Part shown: in pieces, positions 39,786 through 52,192 of the stretch
How the letters are laid out: each line of letters begins with the position of its first letter
Numbering within the stretch: the first letter of the stretch is position 1
From: Doryteuthis pealeii
Taxonomy: Eukaryota; Mollusca; Cephalopoda; Myopsida; Loliginidae
DNA length: 64,000 bases
Direction: 5' to 3'
Assembly: GCA_023376005.1 (NCBI GenBank)
Contig: CM042157.1
Coordinates: 66,786,479-66,850,478 of the forward strand
Position numbers and translations under genes: made by a program
The notes under the pieces: generated by a model
The model's database searches: none
Told to the model about the DNA's origin: nothing
What the model saw: only the letters and a program-made list of their open reading frames with translations

Positions 39786-41228
39786 GTCTGCCCACAGATT
39801 ATAAAGATGGCTGTGATAAGCTCTGCATAAAGGTAAGCGGTATACCATGGTTAGTATCCATTCCTGCAAGAAAAAAAAAACAACTTGATCATGGTTGTCA
39901 CATTTAGTACAAAACCCTTACCCACAATTCCCTGTTCTTTTATACAAGGATGAATAACTATTACTGGCTACAATGGTGACTACTGTGATAATCTTATCTG
40001 AGCATGAATATCTAACGTTTGGAACTTTGCATATACTCAACAGCAAAGAAGCAGTTATGCTGTCTTTCTTTTATGGAAACAGTGTTCATTCCTCAGGAAA
40101 GAATTTTATTCTGTTAGCCTTGTATGAGATTGGATCAAACTTTTGTTTATAGTGCATTCATTTTTTTTTTTCTTTAAAAAAATTATGTCTATATTGTTGA
40201 GTTAATAAAAGTAATTACATCTCCTGAGTGACTTCGTTGTAGGCGCATGGGTTGGGTGTTAGGAAAAGAAAACAGATTGTGGCATGCGGTTTCGTTCCTG
40301 GGGTGTGATAAGCAGTGCCGATTAAATCAAAGATCTCTGTTTGCTTGTCACTCAATCCTGCCTCTGGTATTTGCTTCCAGAGTGTTCGCTTACAAATCAT
40401 ATATATATATATATATATATAAAACAAGATTTGATATTAAATAACCCACAGTGGTTGATATGCCATTAAACAAAACAACTTATCCTAACCTACATCTTCT
40501 GAGTAATCTCATATTGCTAAATCATTGTAGAATCAAATGCTATTCTCTCTACTGCCTTGCTGTACATAGTTTTCTAGTTATACAAGTACGATTGAAAGTT
40601 GATTCAATAATTATACTTATGACCGACGCTTTTCATTAAACTCTAAAACTATGTAGCTGCTCTGGCATCTTGTTGCAACACTTTATTGCAGAGATGTTTC
40701 TCACCAAAAGTTTGAAGTAATTAAAAGATCCTTTAAATTTTTTTGTTTTATCCTTCTTCAGTTGTTGTCTGCAAGATAAACTGTTGCCTACTTAAAATGA
40801 GTATTTATTTAATGCAATTTTTAAACAAATTTTGGGTCAGGCAATATTTTGTTTGTTTGTGCTATTTAAAAAATGAAGACTGGTTCTCTATTATTGTTTT
40901 GAAAAACAAAAAAAAAAAACAAACATCATCAGACCTTCCTCTGCTAAATATGTCTTATGTATAAATCCTTTTCAATTCTCTGTCCCAACAGTCAGCAGCT
41001 TTTCTTCTGTGCCACCCTCCATGTCAGCATTATTCCACCCTAAACTTTGCAGATTGCTCCTTTTAGCCATTATGGATAAAATTTACCTTTACGAGAAAAT
41101 TGAAATTCCATTCTTTCAACGGATTTAACCACCGGATTCAGTTTGCTTAACAATAAATAAATAAATAAAGATGGAGTAATAGAAAAATATTAAAAAATTA
41201 AAATGAATTTAGATAAATTCAATGAAAA
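39786..41228. other. 3' flank of VPS13, no gene seen
   Basis: AT-rich sequence with a short (AT)n at 40398-40420 and one shared tail module at 40438-40475 (taaataacccacagtggttg). I see no conserved coding sequence or RNA gene. Confidence 0.6.
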
Positions 41229-41316
41229 ATGGAACTTAGCTTTGCAGTTACTGTTGGCCATTTTGTTTTCTGTTGGATTTTTTTTTCCACAATTGAAGCA
41301 AAATATTTTAATTACC

Positions 41317-41940
41317 TAGTTTTTAAAAATAAATGTTATTTTGCATTGACTTCAAATTTTTTTCTTGTTATATATATACAGGAACGACATTATCATTTAA
41401 AAAGTTTTTTCAGTTTTTTATTTAGTGCTCATTCCAAATATTCTAAATATTTTTCTTTTTTAAGAAAGAAATATAAAAAGCAGAATAATTTTGAGTTTAT
41501 AATATGGATAGACATTTTTCAAATCTTAACTTTTTTTTTTTTTCTCATAATTAAACCGACATAAACTAGTTTTTAAAAAAATGTTATCTTACATTGACTT
41601 TCATTTTTTTTCTTGTTACATACAGGAACTACTTTTTTTTTTATAGGGCTCATTCCAAATTTACTAAACTTCTTTCTTTTTAAGAAAGAAATATAAGAAG
41701 ATGCGTTTATTATATGAACAGACTTTCTTTTTCTTTTTTTTTAATTTTACTTTTCTTTTCTATTTTTTTTTTTTGTTTCAACTTTCACAATTGAAGCGAC
41801 ATATACTAGTTTTTAAAAAAAATGTTATTTTACATTGACTTCAAATTTTTTCTTGTTACATACAGGAACTACATTTTTTTTTTTTCTTTAGTGGTCATTC
41901 CAAATTTGCTAAATTTCTTTTTAAGAAAGAAATATAAGTT
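41317..41940 (+). repeat. Tandem repeat, about 240-bp unit, 2.6 copies
   Basis: Three successive units begin ctagtttttaaaaa (about 41318, 41568, 41808), each followed by ttacattgacttcaaa, ttcttgttacatacagga, ggctcattccaaatttacta and taagaaagaaatataa. Units shrink by deletions from left to right. Confidence 0.75.
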
Positions 41941-42020
41941 TATTTTTACTCAGTTTACTTTAAGAAATAAATGTTTCCCTTATTTCAACTTTAGATCTCA
42001 AAGAGAAGAATAAAAAATAA

Positions 42021-43052
42021 AAAAAAACCCTCTAAACTCATGATGTATTTCTGCTGCCGTCTAAAAATTCTAAATCTAAAAGTATTCTATGGTCATGTAT
42101 GCATCTGTGCAATATTTCTGTTTTTATTAAGTTTACAATACTGTGTAATTAATGTTAAAGGCTTCTTTCTAATGCTGCTGCAGGGTTTTTGTTTTGTTTT
42201 CTAAAATATACAAAAAAGAATGGTATATAAGCTGAAACTATAACTCCAAGGTTAGTAGCTTCTTTTTTTATCCTAAACAAAACTTTAATCTATTGCCCTT
42301 TTACCCCACAAAATATAAAAAAATATCAAAATATTGCACATCCATTTACAAAAGTATTCACTCTGTTCAAGACAACCTGAAATTCAGGTTTCTATTTTTT
42401 TTTTTTTTTTCTTTCTGTAAAACCTTTGATTCTAAATAAATGATCAACAATGCATTTTTTAAACCAACAATGAGGAAAAAAAAAAAAAGAAAAAAAATTT
42501 TTTGAAACTGTGCAGCTTAGTTTCTGAATAATTAAATAAAAATGAATAATTAAAAAAAAATTCTTGTCTGTTTTTGTTTTTTCTTTCAGGTTTTCAGAAG
42601 CTTGTTTTTAATTCTACCAAGAAATGAATAAGAGAAAATATAAAAACAAAAAAATTAATCAAATAAGAATTTAGTATTTATGTTAATTTGTGTAGTGAAG
42701 TGGGACCAAATGGTCCAAACGGCTGCCATTTGCAGTTGCATCACTATGCATGGGCAGAACAAACTCTTTTAAGATCATTTGTATGTGTGAGCAATTAGCT
42801 CAATAAAAAGCAAGCCACTTGTACAGAAGGCAGAGCAGATTTTTAAGCAAAACGACTTGGATCGTGAATTTATCCACAAAATTAATTGCTACAAGGATCA
42901 ATTTGTGCAATGGTATTACAGATTTTAAAATAAAACCAAAAATTTGTTATTGTACATGGTGGTTCAAAAGTATTGTCACCCCTACACTTTTTTTATAGAG
43001 GTAAGATGATCACTTAATACAACCTGAAATTCTAGAAAATAATCTTTCAGAT

Positions 43053-43084
<32 letters not shown>

Positions 43085-43086
43085 TT
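42021..43086 (+). repeat. Downstream copy of the segment at 1-1064
   Basis: Same sequence as the first 1,064 bases of the window, in the same orientation. Here it continues past the poly-T into the second half of a mariner-type MITE, so this is the complete copy. Confidence 0.9.
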
Positions 43087-43189
43087 AGAGGTTTCTGTCT
43101 TACTTATGTAACTTATATATTACATCATTAAAACAAAAAATAATCAACAATCTGTAGGGGTTGACAAGACTTTTGGACCACAGTGTACA
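42953..43189. mobile_element. Mariner-type MITE
   Basis: Ends tacatggtggttcaaaagta and gacttttggaccacagtgta are inverted, followed inwards by cccctaca / tgtagggg. The AT-rich core holds the poly-T at which the 1-1064 copy is cut off. Confidence 0.65.
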
Positions 43190-43234
43190 TAATATCTAGT
43201 ATATTTCATAAGTAGATATTTTCAAACTAAATGT

Positions 43235-43490
43235 AGTAGGTCCCTCCGATCAATCAGCTGGTCACGTCAAGCCCTTGCACCTATATGATTGCCCTTATGG
43301 CAAGCTCCAACCCTTTTTATAATATACATGTTAGAAGGTGGTGGCTAAAAGTCTTATCAAAAATTGTGTTTAAAAAAATTTTTTTTAAATAGGTTTAAAA
43401 AAATAGAGTACCCAATAAGAATGAATAAAGCAAAAACGTCTTTGGCATAAAATAACCCCCAAGTGTTGATATGCCATAGAATACTAGTTT
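43235..43490 (+). repeat. Family B repeat, shortened
   Basis: ctccgatcaatcagctggtc, tggcaagctccaaccctttt and the tail aagtgttgatatgccata match Family B; the gttccag...tgggtt middle part is deleted. Confidence 0.6.
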
Positions 43491-43638
43491 ATAAGAAATG
43501 ATGGTCTAGGCACCATCTCTTGTGGTATAGATAGGTAGTAGTCTTGGCACATAGTGTACCACCCGAAGCAATCATCTAATTTCTGATATTTTGATTCTTT
43601 TTCTTGATTTTCAAATTCTTTTATCTTCCTTCTGTCAC

Positions 43639-43807
43639 TATTTCCAATAACTTCAACATAAACAAAGGGGAACCACTCTTGATAAATTATTTATTTATTT
43701 TCCCATTAAACTAACCCTATCTTTTTTCTTAGTAGATCAATAAATAAATAATTTATCAAGTCAAGAGTGGTTCCCCTTTGTTTATGTTGGGGTTATAGGA
43801 AATAACC
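43639..43807. mobile_element. Foldback MITE with shared core
   Basis: Arms tccaataacttcaacataaa ... gaaccactcttgataaatta and the complement surround tttcccattaaactaaccct and cttagtagatcaataaat. Confidence 0.8.
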
Positions 43808-44211
43808 GTTTTTCTTTTGTGGTGTAGAAGAACGATGGTTGGTTGAGTATATAGTTCTGACCTTATGCCTATAGAAGAATGATGATAGTTTGTGATTATA
43901 ATTTCTTTGTATGGTATCTATTAATAAATAGAATTGGCTACTCCGCATCACCTGGGTAGAGAGCAAGTAAAAAAAAAAGTCTCACAGATCCATTCTCATT
44001 TGAATTGCAAACAGGATACTCGCAGGATGCCGCGTTAAAATTCCTACATAAAACAGACCTTGCGTTGATCCAGAGATTCTGAACAGAAAATTTATAATAC
44101 TAAATGCAAAAGAAAATCCATACTGTTATCATTTAAATTTTTTTTTTTTTAATTATTTTCAAATTTATTATTCATTATTTTGGTACAAAAAGCAAGATCT
44201 GGTGATAGTGA

Positions 44212-44243
<32 letters not shown>

Positions 44244-44714
44244 ATGTATGTATGTATCTCATCAGATCATCCACCTGCATTCCCCAAAGTCTCCCAGTCA
44301 TCTTGCCTCGGCTTGTCACTGATACTTGACTTTGGGGAAGGAGAGCATGCGGTGCGTGTCGCACAAGCGCGCAACATATAAAACAAAAACGTGCAGATAT
44401 TTCTACAAGTCCCCGAGTGATGTAGGAATGGTGTGGTATGCAGGCCTGACGGGATGGAAGCATGTGAATCTACATACATACGGCGTGATTCGTGGCGCAC
44501 TTAACGTCACAGCTTTGCTGATCGAACAGCAACGTGCCTCGGCGAGGTTGTGGGTGAATGAGCAGCCCCGGTTAACACTGTTCACCCAGCCATTTTGGAA
44601 GTGTCTAGAAAAAGTGACCTAAACAAATGCCGGTTCACCTATCAAGCTGGCCAGAAACCAACATTTCGACAGTTGTCCACATTAGCTGGGCGAAAACTAG
44701 AAAATACTACAATA

Positions 44715-45010
44715 CAAAACAAGGCTAAGAATAGCCACCTGGAATGTCTGGACACCTCCCGATCTTGAGATTGGGAAAACCCAAACTACATACTTGCATC
44801 GTGACAGGGAAGTATCTTGATAAGGGACAGACACCGATGCTCTTGCGGAAATCAGCTCCAGCTATAAGGTCCAATTGACAGGAGGTCTGGATACACATCC
44901 TCATGGAAAGACAGGCCGATGATAGCTGTAAGAAGTTTGAGGTAAGGTGACTCGAGCCCTCCATTCTGAAGCGACACGACGGACACCATGGAAACATTTC
45001 CTACATTGAA
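44715..45010 (+). mobile_element. LINE AP-endonuclease N-terminal relic
   Basis: The frame from 44722 reads TRLRIATWNVWTPPDLEIGK, the start motif of LINE apurinic endonucleases (R-ATWNVRT). Stops follow, and later pieces such as TDTDALAEIS resemble the next motif. It is clearly decayed. Confidence 0.5.
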
Positions 45011-45173
45011 GTCTGACCTGTGTGGCAGCGCCTGTATGTCGAGGATTTCATATGTGTGATGGGGTACATAAAAAAAAAAACAAGCTGGATCCGTGGGCTA
45101 TCTGTGTGCTCACAACTGCTCACATCTGGACTACTTGTAGAAATGGCCTTATTCTGTCAAGAAGCGGCAATCA

Positions 45174-45175
<2 letters not shown>

Positions 45176-45217
<42 letters not shown>

Positions 45218-45218
45218 T
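45176..45218. repeat. (TA)n microsatellite
   Basis: A (TA)n tract of about 42 bases, paired with another at 45271-45303; both are in the 5' part of the split Helitron. Confidence 0.9.
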
Positions 45219-45267
45219 TTGTCATTGTTTTATTTTTGTAGTTTCCTCCGGACATACATACATCCAT

Positions 45268-45304
<37 letters not shown>

Positions 45305-45695
45305 GATGGAGATTCAGTCTCAGTTTGTCTGTAACTGAAACTACATCACTGCTTACCTCACATTACCCAAAATCGTCAATACATAGAATAAAGAACCTTG
45401 TTTGAATTAATTTGAATTTAACTGTGAGAAACTTGATTTTATTAGAAAGAAAACATATTTGATTTTGACAGGAAAACTATTTTATGTCTATTATTAAAAA
45501 AAAATATAAGATTTCAAAGGTCTGTTTACATTTCTTTTCTTTTTTTACGAAAGAGCGTGGCAAAAAATCTTATGTACTTTTAGACATTGATAAAATCAAG
45601 ATAAAAAAAAATCTTTTTAATTTTTTTTACATTAAAATAAAAATATTCATTCAATTTTAACGAGATTTTGTAGAATTACATAAATTGAGCTTATT

Positions 45696-45699
<4 letters not shown>

Positions 45700-45734
<35 letters not shown>
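45700..45734. repeat. Poly-A tract
   Basis: A run of about 35 A bases on the + strand, in AT-rich sequence with no gene (45310-45960). Confidence 0.85.
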
Positions 45735-45735
<1 letters not shown>

Positions 45736-45969
45736 CATTATCATCAAATAAAACAAACTTCCCACCTCATTCAGCAATATCTTTTAAAAAATTAATTTTT
45801 ACACTGCCCAGAGGGTGTTTTGTTTTGCTAGTAAATTTAAGAACAAAGTGATAACAAAGTGATAACAAGAATATTTTATTACCTGAACAAAATGAATAGA
45901 GGAGAATACAGATATGACAGGAGAGACAAAGAAAAGCTTATACATAGTTGTATAAACAGGATTCCGTCC

Positions 45970-46045
45970 TTAAGCATCACAGGTCGTGACCTACGGCCAA
46001 CAGGTGACCCCATTGGGGGGATTTTACAGCTGCAGCCAACAGGGC
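45970..46045 (-). repeat. Family B fragment, 5' part, inverted
   Basis: Reverse complement of the Family B opening (taagcatcacaggtcgtgac, gtgaccccattggggg). It is the only clear Family B copy on the minus strand besides tail fragments. Confidence 0.5.
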
Positions 46046-46163
46046 AGGTAATAGAATATTAGAAAAGTATATAATTCTAATCCCCTCTCCAGGAAACCCA
46101 AAGTCTGCCAAACAGTGATAGTATTAATTTGATTAGGTGTTAGTTTTTGTCATTTCATACAAA

Positions 46164-47302
46164 ACTTATTATAATGGAGATTGTGTTTTTCTGTCTGTAA
46201 TCAAAACTATATTACTACTCAAGTAACAATTCCCTTTGTCATTTACTACATGATTTTATTTTTATTTAAACCTTAATTATTAATAAAATTGTTTTACATT
46301 ATTAATACTGTTGGCCATATCTACACACAAATAACATGCAATTGTATTTATATATACAAAATAGCCTTCCCGTTCACTGTAAACCGCTAATTTGCATATT
46401 GATATTTCAAATTTGATTTTAAATAATAATGAAATTTATTGTGTACAGTGCTCAGGTTCACCACAACTCATCAAAGTCTCATGTCAAGTACACAGAATAA
46501 TGTCGTGTCAGGAACATGAACAGTTTACAGTAGTAATATACATGTATGTGTGCGCGTGTGTGCATATGTATGTGGAGAGTGGCATCAGGTATAGTGTCGG
46601 CGGACCACAGGAAGCCTGGAGGCTTTGAAAGACTCAGTGCTTCGGCAGCCTACAACAGATGCGGGCAGTTTATTCCATGTCTCCGCAATTCTGAGCATGA
46701 AAAAATGTTTCCAAAAGTCACATGAGCACTGCTGTTTTCTGACTTTGTAGGCATACCCACATGTGTTGGAAAGATGGAGATCAAAAAGGTGCTCAAGGTT
46801 GCTGTTGTTAAGATGATTAATGACCTTATGAGCGTTTACTAGGTCAGTTGCCAGATGCTGAAGTTTCAGCGAATCCATTCCCAGGGCTGCGAGACGTTCA
46901 GAGTATGGTAGATGCCTGATGGAGGGTATCCGCCTGGTTGCACGTCTCTGTACAGTTTCTAGGTTTAATCAAATGTGCTTAGTATTATTGATTTATAATT
47001 GTTTGGTTTTATCTTAATGAATATGAGCAAAATTCTCAGGGATAAGTCTTAAAAGAAATCCATTAACAAGAAGAAATAACTGTAATTTTATTCTTTGCTA
47101 AATTTAGTTAAAATAGGAAGTAATGTAAGGGGGGTTGACAGAAGAGTAAGTTTCAGTTGTTCTATTTTTCTATTATACCCCCACTCTGTTTCAAATCTTT
47201 TTATCTGCATTCTTATTTAGCTTCACTAGCTTTTCTAATTTAATATATTTTATTACATTAAAACTTAAATACTTGCACCCGGAGGGTGCATATATTTGCT
47301 TG
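46164..47302 (+). mobile_element. Helitron-like element (family 2) with a nested LINE
   Basis: The 5' end cttattataatggagattgt matches 9204-9223. The 3' end has the hairpin gcacccggagggtgc followed by atatatttgcttg before T, parallel to 9700-9731. A LINE fragment (46428-46960) interrupts it. Confidence 0.5.
46428..46960 (-). mobile_element. LINE 3' end (jockey/CR1-like)
   Basis: The minus strand has an open frame of 97 codons: MDSLKLQHLATDLVNAHKVI, then [16 protein letters not shown] and TESFKASRLPVVRRHYT. The pieces match the LINE C terminus (YSERL-AL, AHK, WN-LP--VV, SFK). Only the 3' part of the element is present, consistent with the usual 5' truncation of LINE insertions. Confidence 0.75.
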
Positions 47303-48004
47303 TATTTCCTAAGTTTATCTTAATCTGAAAAATGTGCAGTAAAACTGAGGAATGAACATTTTACTATTCAAGAGTTATTTCCCTTTAGTAAACATTACTC
47401 CAAAACGAGAGGTCAACCAGTTCTTATGGTGAAAAAGATTAACTGGTCACAACTCACTTCAGTTGCTTCAGTTTTGTACAACTTTCTATTATGTAATATA
47501 TTTGAAACTAACTTAAAGGCCGCCTTATCGGGTGGCAATTAAGCTAGTTATTCCTAAATTTATTTCTAAGTTATAAATATTATTGTACAAAAAAACAAAT
47601 TTTCAAAAACAATCTCAGTAATTAAAAACTTGGGAATCCAGGATTACAGGTTTGGTTTCAGTCTAAAAATGTTTTTCTTTAGCTCATGGAATCGGCCTGA
47701 TTCCAAAGTGGTATTATATGTTGGGCTACGGTCTCTAGGAGTAAAGTGTGACACTGACATTAGCATTTATTAAAAGCTGCAACAACTTACTTCCCTTGAA
47801 AACATTTACTATTAAAGAGTTATTTCCCTTTGTACATTGGGCAATGTCTTATTCTTTTGTTGTAAAAATGAGTTTAAATTTTCAAAATTACCAGTTATGA
47901 TAAAGATCTTGGGTGAACATTACATTTTAAAATTTATTTTTAAAGTGACAGTTAATCATGACATAAAATAGCATTTTTTAAAGATTAGTTTAATTTCATA
48001 TTCT
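47303..48004. other. No gene seen
   Basis: AT-rich sequence with two copies of the word gagttatttccctttgta/gta (47372 and 47816). No coding or RNA feature is recognisable. Confidence 0.5.
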
Positions 48005-48345
48005 TCCCAACCCTATTGCCCTTATGGCAAGCCCCAACCCCTTTTTATCATATGGGTGCTAGAAGGCAATGGCTGCGGGTCTACATGTCCTGGGAATGAT
48101 GTTAAACTCTATCTGATGGTGAGGTTCCAGTACTGGAGGTTTGGGGAATGTGGAGCACCCCTTCATCACCATTGCTCCCTGGTCCACTCTGACCCTGAGG
48201 GTCCCATCTATGGGTTAAATAGAAAAATGTATTTATAAAAAAATTGTATTATGCATTAAGAATGAATTTATTTCAAAACTTTATCGGCATTAAATGACCC
48301 ACTGAGGTTGATATGCCGTAAAACAAAACAAACCAAACCAAAACA
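48005..48345 (+). repeat. Family B repeat, 3' part
   Basis: From ttcttcccaaccctattgcc to the tail acccactgaggttgatatgc; collinear with 13100-13440. Confidence 0.7.
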
Positions 48346-48874
48346 ATTTCATATTCTACGCTGGATGGTAAGCCTCTCAAATTAGTAGACCAGTTCATCA
48401 CGTACTTTAGGTAGCAATACCTCATTTATACTATATGCATAGGAAAAGGCATGGATTGCTATAGATTAACAATCATATGGAAATCTGATCCACTGTAGAT
48501 TGCCTTCTTGAGTGAGTTTTATGGTCCTTTCAAATTATTCTACCTTATACAAAAGAATCAGGCAGCAGTTTAACCAAACGCTGATGAAAGAACATAAAAC
48601 AAGGAAAAAAATAATTTTTTTTAAATAAAAATATGAGACCGTAAATATAAACTTAACAGGTAGGTGTTATTAACAAATACGTATATTTAAGGAGAAGAAA
48701 TATCAGAAAAGGGTATAGAAAAGTTCAATGTCTTTCGCCAACTTTGCGTAAAAAAAACATTACAGGAAAGTGGTGTCTCTTTGGAGAGTTGTGTGGATGC
48801 ATCTGGATTGGGCTACAAACTTAGAGAGAACTAAAGAAGAGTCTAAAATCAAACACCAAAATCTGATGACATAG

Positions 48875-49024
48875 TTGGTTATTTCCTATAGCTCCAACAT
48901 AAACAAAGGGGAACCACTCTTGACTGATAAATTATTTATTGTTAGGGTTAGTTTAATGGGGAAAATAAATTTATCAGTCAAGAGTGGTTCCCCTTTGTTT
49001 ATGTTGGAGTTATAGGAAATAACC
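48875..49024. mobile_element. Foldback MITE, core inverted
   Basis: Almost perfect arms (ggttatttcctatagctcca ... gactgataaatt). The core reads gttagggttagtttaatggg, i.e. the shared core in the opposite orientation to the other copies, and is shortened. Confidence 0.85.
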
Positions 49025-49189
49025 TAGATGATTTTAAATTGGTAGTTTTAAGGATTGTATGAGGTATGTGTACCTGTAGATATGGGGTTTCAACCTATGA
49101 GTCAGAGTTCACGAAGTTGACAGAGATGGGCTTGGGGGAGAAAGGGGTGTTGTACTTTTTTTGGCATGGCTGTATGCTTACCTGATTCA

Positions 49190-49440
49190 GTAAGGAGAAC
49201 TCCCACCCCTCAGGGGAGGGATTGCTATAATTAACGGCATCGATCCCAGGGGGCCATCCCCCCAGGCAACACCTGCCCCCTCGATTTAAAGGGGCAGGGC
49301 TGGGTTTATTGCCCAGTGCCTGAGGCGCCCCCCTTGAGGGGGAATGCCGACGGGATCGACGCAATTTTTCTACCTACCACCCCATGAGCCTCGGCTTGTG
49401 GGTGGTCCCCACATAAAGCGGCCTTGTGCCATATCGTGTG
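49190..49440 (-). repeat. Family C repeat, inverted
   Basis: The reverse complement carries ccacaagccgaggctcatgg, attccccctcaagggggg, ggcaggtgttgcctgggggg and tgggatcgatgcc, as at 37375-37620. Confidence 0.7.
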
Positions 49441-49679
49441 AAAGTGGGACAAATGTAAATACCAGTAAGAACTACACCAGCTGTACACATGCATGGATGC
49501 TCAGATTTGTCTGGCATACCATACAGCTGAAAATCTCTTCTTGAATTTAAATCCATTAACCAAACTGGGCAAGACATGAAGGTTGTTAGTACTGTAAGAG
49601 ATCTTTATAGAGTGTCTACACTAAACTAATATTACCTTTTAATAAATATCAATTCTAATGAAGAAACAATTAAAAAATC

Positions 49680-49962
49680 ATGGTACAAATGCAGAATAGC
49701 ACGCAAGAGATAATATTAGAATCTCATTTTACGTATAAATAGCATTAGATTACTGAAACTCTCAAAGTAGCCTAAAACTAACATTAACGTCTCAAAGGTT
49801 TTGTGTATTTCCATGAAATGTAATTCTTTTTATATGTAATCTAATTATATTATCTCTTGCACACTATTCTGCATTAGTACCATTAGAATGTAATGAAATG
49901 TAATGCTTTTTATATGTAATCTAATTATACTGTCTCTTGCGCGCTATTTTGCATTAGTACCA
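49680..49962. repeat. Tandem and inverted short repeat
   Basis: Two direct copies (49812-49881 and 49893-49961) share gaaatgtaat(t/g)ctttttat, atgtaatctaattata and gcattagtacca. An inverted relative precedes them at 49681-49760. Confidence 0.6.
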
Positions 49963-50386
49963 AAATCAAAACTTTTAAAGAAAAATTATTACTTTTAAAA
50001 AATGAAATATTTTGCAAAAAAAATAATTAAAAAACAATTAAAATTAAATGCCTGTTTTTCATTTGAACAGTTAAGTTAATTTACTTTTTTAAGTTAAAAA
50101 TTATTTTAACTTATGTTAACATTTTTTTAACAATACACCTCAGTTCTAGTAGACAGTTTTAGTTTAATACTCCCTATTTTTTTATCAATCAAATTTATCA
50201 TTATGCACAAGAATAATATGCTTAAAATTTTGAAAGTTAAATAAATTACTGAAAATCTAAGTAAATACCTTTGCTTTAAATTTAAGTAACAACAAATTAC
50301 TGAAAGGTGTTTAGATTTTCAGTCATTTATTTACTTTTCTACGATGTAGAAAATACTGAGTTTTGTCAAGTTTCCTAAAGAATATT

Positions 50387-50768
50387 GGCTGAACTTTCAC
50401 AAAATTAGTGTGACCCAGAAAAAACAGAACCCAAATTATTTATTTATTTTCCCATTAAACTAACCTTAAACCCCGACCTCAACCCTAACCCCTAAGCCTA
50501 ACCTTAACCCTTAACCCCACCTAGTTAAAATTAAGTTTTATTACAAAATTTGTGGGTTGTTTTTTCTGGGTCACCGGTATACAGGGTGACCCAGAAAAAA
50601 CAGAACCCAAATCATTTATTCATTTTCCCATTAAACTAACCCTAAACCCCAACCCTAACCCTAAACCCTAGACACCCATAGTTAAAATTAACAGTTTTAT
50701 TACAAAATTTGTGGGTTCTGTTTTTTCTGGGTCACCCTAATTTTGACACCTTTGTGCAAGTTCAGCCA
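50387..50768. mobile_element. Composite foldback MITE with two CCCTAA-rich cores
   Basis: Two sub-elements (50409-50574, 50585-50737), each bounded by gtgacccagaaaaaacagaa and its reverse complement, and each containing tttcccattaaactaacc and runs of CCCTAA-like repeats. An outer inverted repeat (ggctgaactttcacaaaatta / the complement at 50741-50768) frames the pair. Confidence 0.75.
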
Positions 50769-52192
50769 GAATATTTTAGAGAAAAGAAGACAAAAAATGT
50801 ACAAATTTCATTAAACTACGCCTTGCAATTGAATCTATTAAAAAAAAAAATCCGTTGCTAAAATCGTACAATATGGCAACTCTTCGGATTTCAAAGTCCT
50901 TCAATGGATAAAGAAAAAAAAGAAAGATGAAATAAACAAGACAAACAAAATATTAATCGCACTATTTCTCCTCGTCTTTATTTCTTTCTCCACACACACA
51001 CACGCACATACACAAAAATATTAATAGCATTCCTCCTTCTCAATTCTATTATTAGTTTCTTGCAATGTAGGAAAGAAAATTAAAGAATGCTTTTTTGTTT
51101 GTTTGTTTGCTTTTTTTATATGATAAACTTTTTTTTTTTGTTTTGTATATATCATATATAATATATGTGATAAACTTTTTTTGTATATGTGATAAACTTT
51201 CTTTTTTGGGGGAGGGTGGTGGGGGTTAAGGTGCTTGGATAATTCTAAAATATCTGCACTTATAATAATCTATTTAATTAACAACAACAAAAAAAGGAAG
51301 TGTTAAAGTTTTTTAGCCTTTATTTTTTTTTTTTTATTCTTGCAAAAAATTTTTAAAAATAAAAATAAACAAATAAAGTTTTTAAGCGAAAATTAATTTA
51401 GGCAAGAAAATATTTACACTGCTATAGCTATACACTGCTCAAAATATTTTTTGTTTTCTTTTTTTTTTTCTCTGAGTAAAACTTCTCTTAAGATATTTTA
51501 GCTTGCTCAAGCAAAATCTATTGTTGACCCGCCATTTTGAAAACAAAATTAAAATAACAACGAAACTAATTTCATCTTAAACAAAAATAAAATTAGTTTA
51601 ATGGAAGAGTTGAGTTTTTTTGTTTATTTTTTAATTCGCTACAATAAGGAAGCAATTGCTGTTTTCTTTAAGCTAGTTTTTGGATGAGTGGGAAAATGTA
51701 CAAAAATGTAGGAATCATAGGAAATAGATATTTTTCTTATTGATAAACTACTTAGATAAGTAAAATTTACATTTTTAGCAATTATGTCGGGTGGTAAAGT
51801 TTTTAACAAGTCATGGTGGGGCGTCAACGTTTTTTAAATGTAACATCGCTTCCCGCTTTTCCCCCTCCTCAATAAGTCATCAAGGTCATATCATACGACT
51901 CGATTCATAAGATACAAACATTTCTATATCTTTATTTTCTTTTGTATTTTTAATTTTTTATACTAGGTTTAAATTTATAAAAAAAAATACTCGGTGAAAA
52001 AATATAACGTAAACAAAACTATAACGAAATTATTAGCAAAATTGTGAATTTATTTAAAAGTGTAAAATGAATAATTTACTAGAAAAAACAGACGAATGAA
52101 CATTCTTATCAAAACAAAAATATTTTAAATAGACAAATTATTAAAATATAAAAAATATCTATAAATGGTATTTAAGCAATTCTCGGCGATTT
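50769..52192. other. No gene seen
   Basis: AT-rich, with poly-T/poly-A runs, a (CA)n-like stretch near 50991 and a short G-rich word at 51209-51230. No conserved reading frame or RNA is recognisable. Confidence 0.5.

Larger units (their letters stand above)
43928..45305 (-). mobile_element. Helitron (family 1) split by a foreign segment
   Basis: The left side (43928-44210) is the Helitron 3' half in reverse (tggctactccgcatcacctg, ttggtacaaaaagcaagatc, ctggtgatagtg). The right side (45176-45305) is the 5' part (ttgttttatttttgtagttt, cctccggacatacatacatc). Between them is about 900 bases of different composition with a LINE endonuclease relic. Uninterrupted copies are only 295-496 bases long. 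Confidence 0.55.

Noticed and set aside
44258..44275. CTCATCAG (reverse CTGATGAG) beside a (TATG)n tract
   Set aside because: The following minus-strand sequence is a simple repeat with no stem II or GAAA.
45022..45405. Open frame of 127 codons with IYIYIY runs
   Set aside because: It is a translation of (TA)n microsatellites within the split Helitron.
48580..48620. CTGATGA word as a further hammerhead
   Set aside because: No stem II and no GAAA follow within the needed distance.
50440..50700. Interstitial telomere from a chromosome fusion
   Set aside because: The CCCTAA-like repeats are short, degenerate and enclosed in MITE inverted ends, and the same core is found at several other MITEs.
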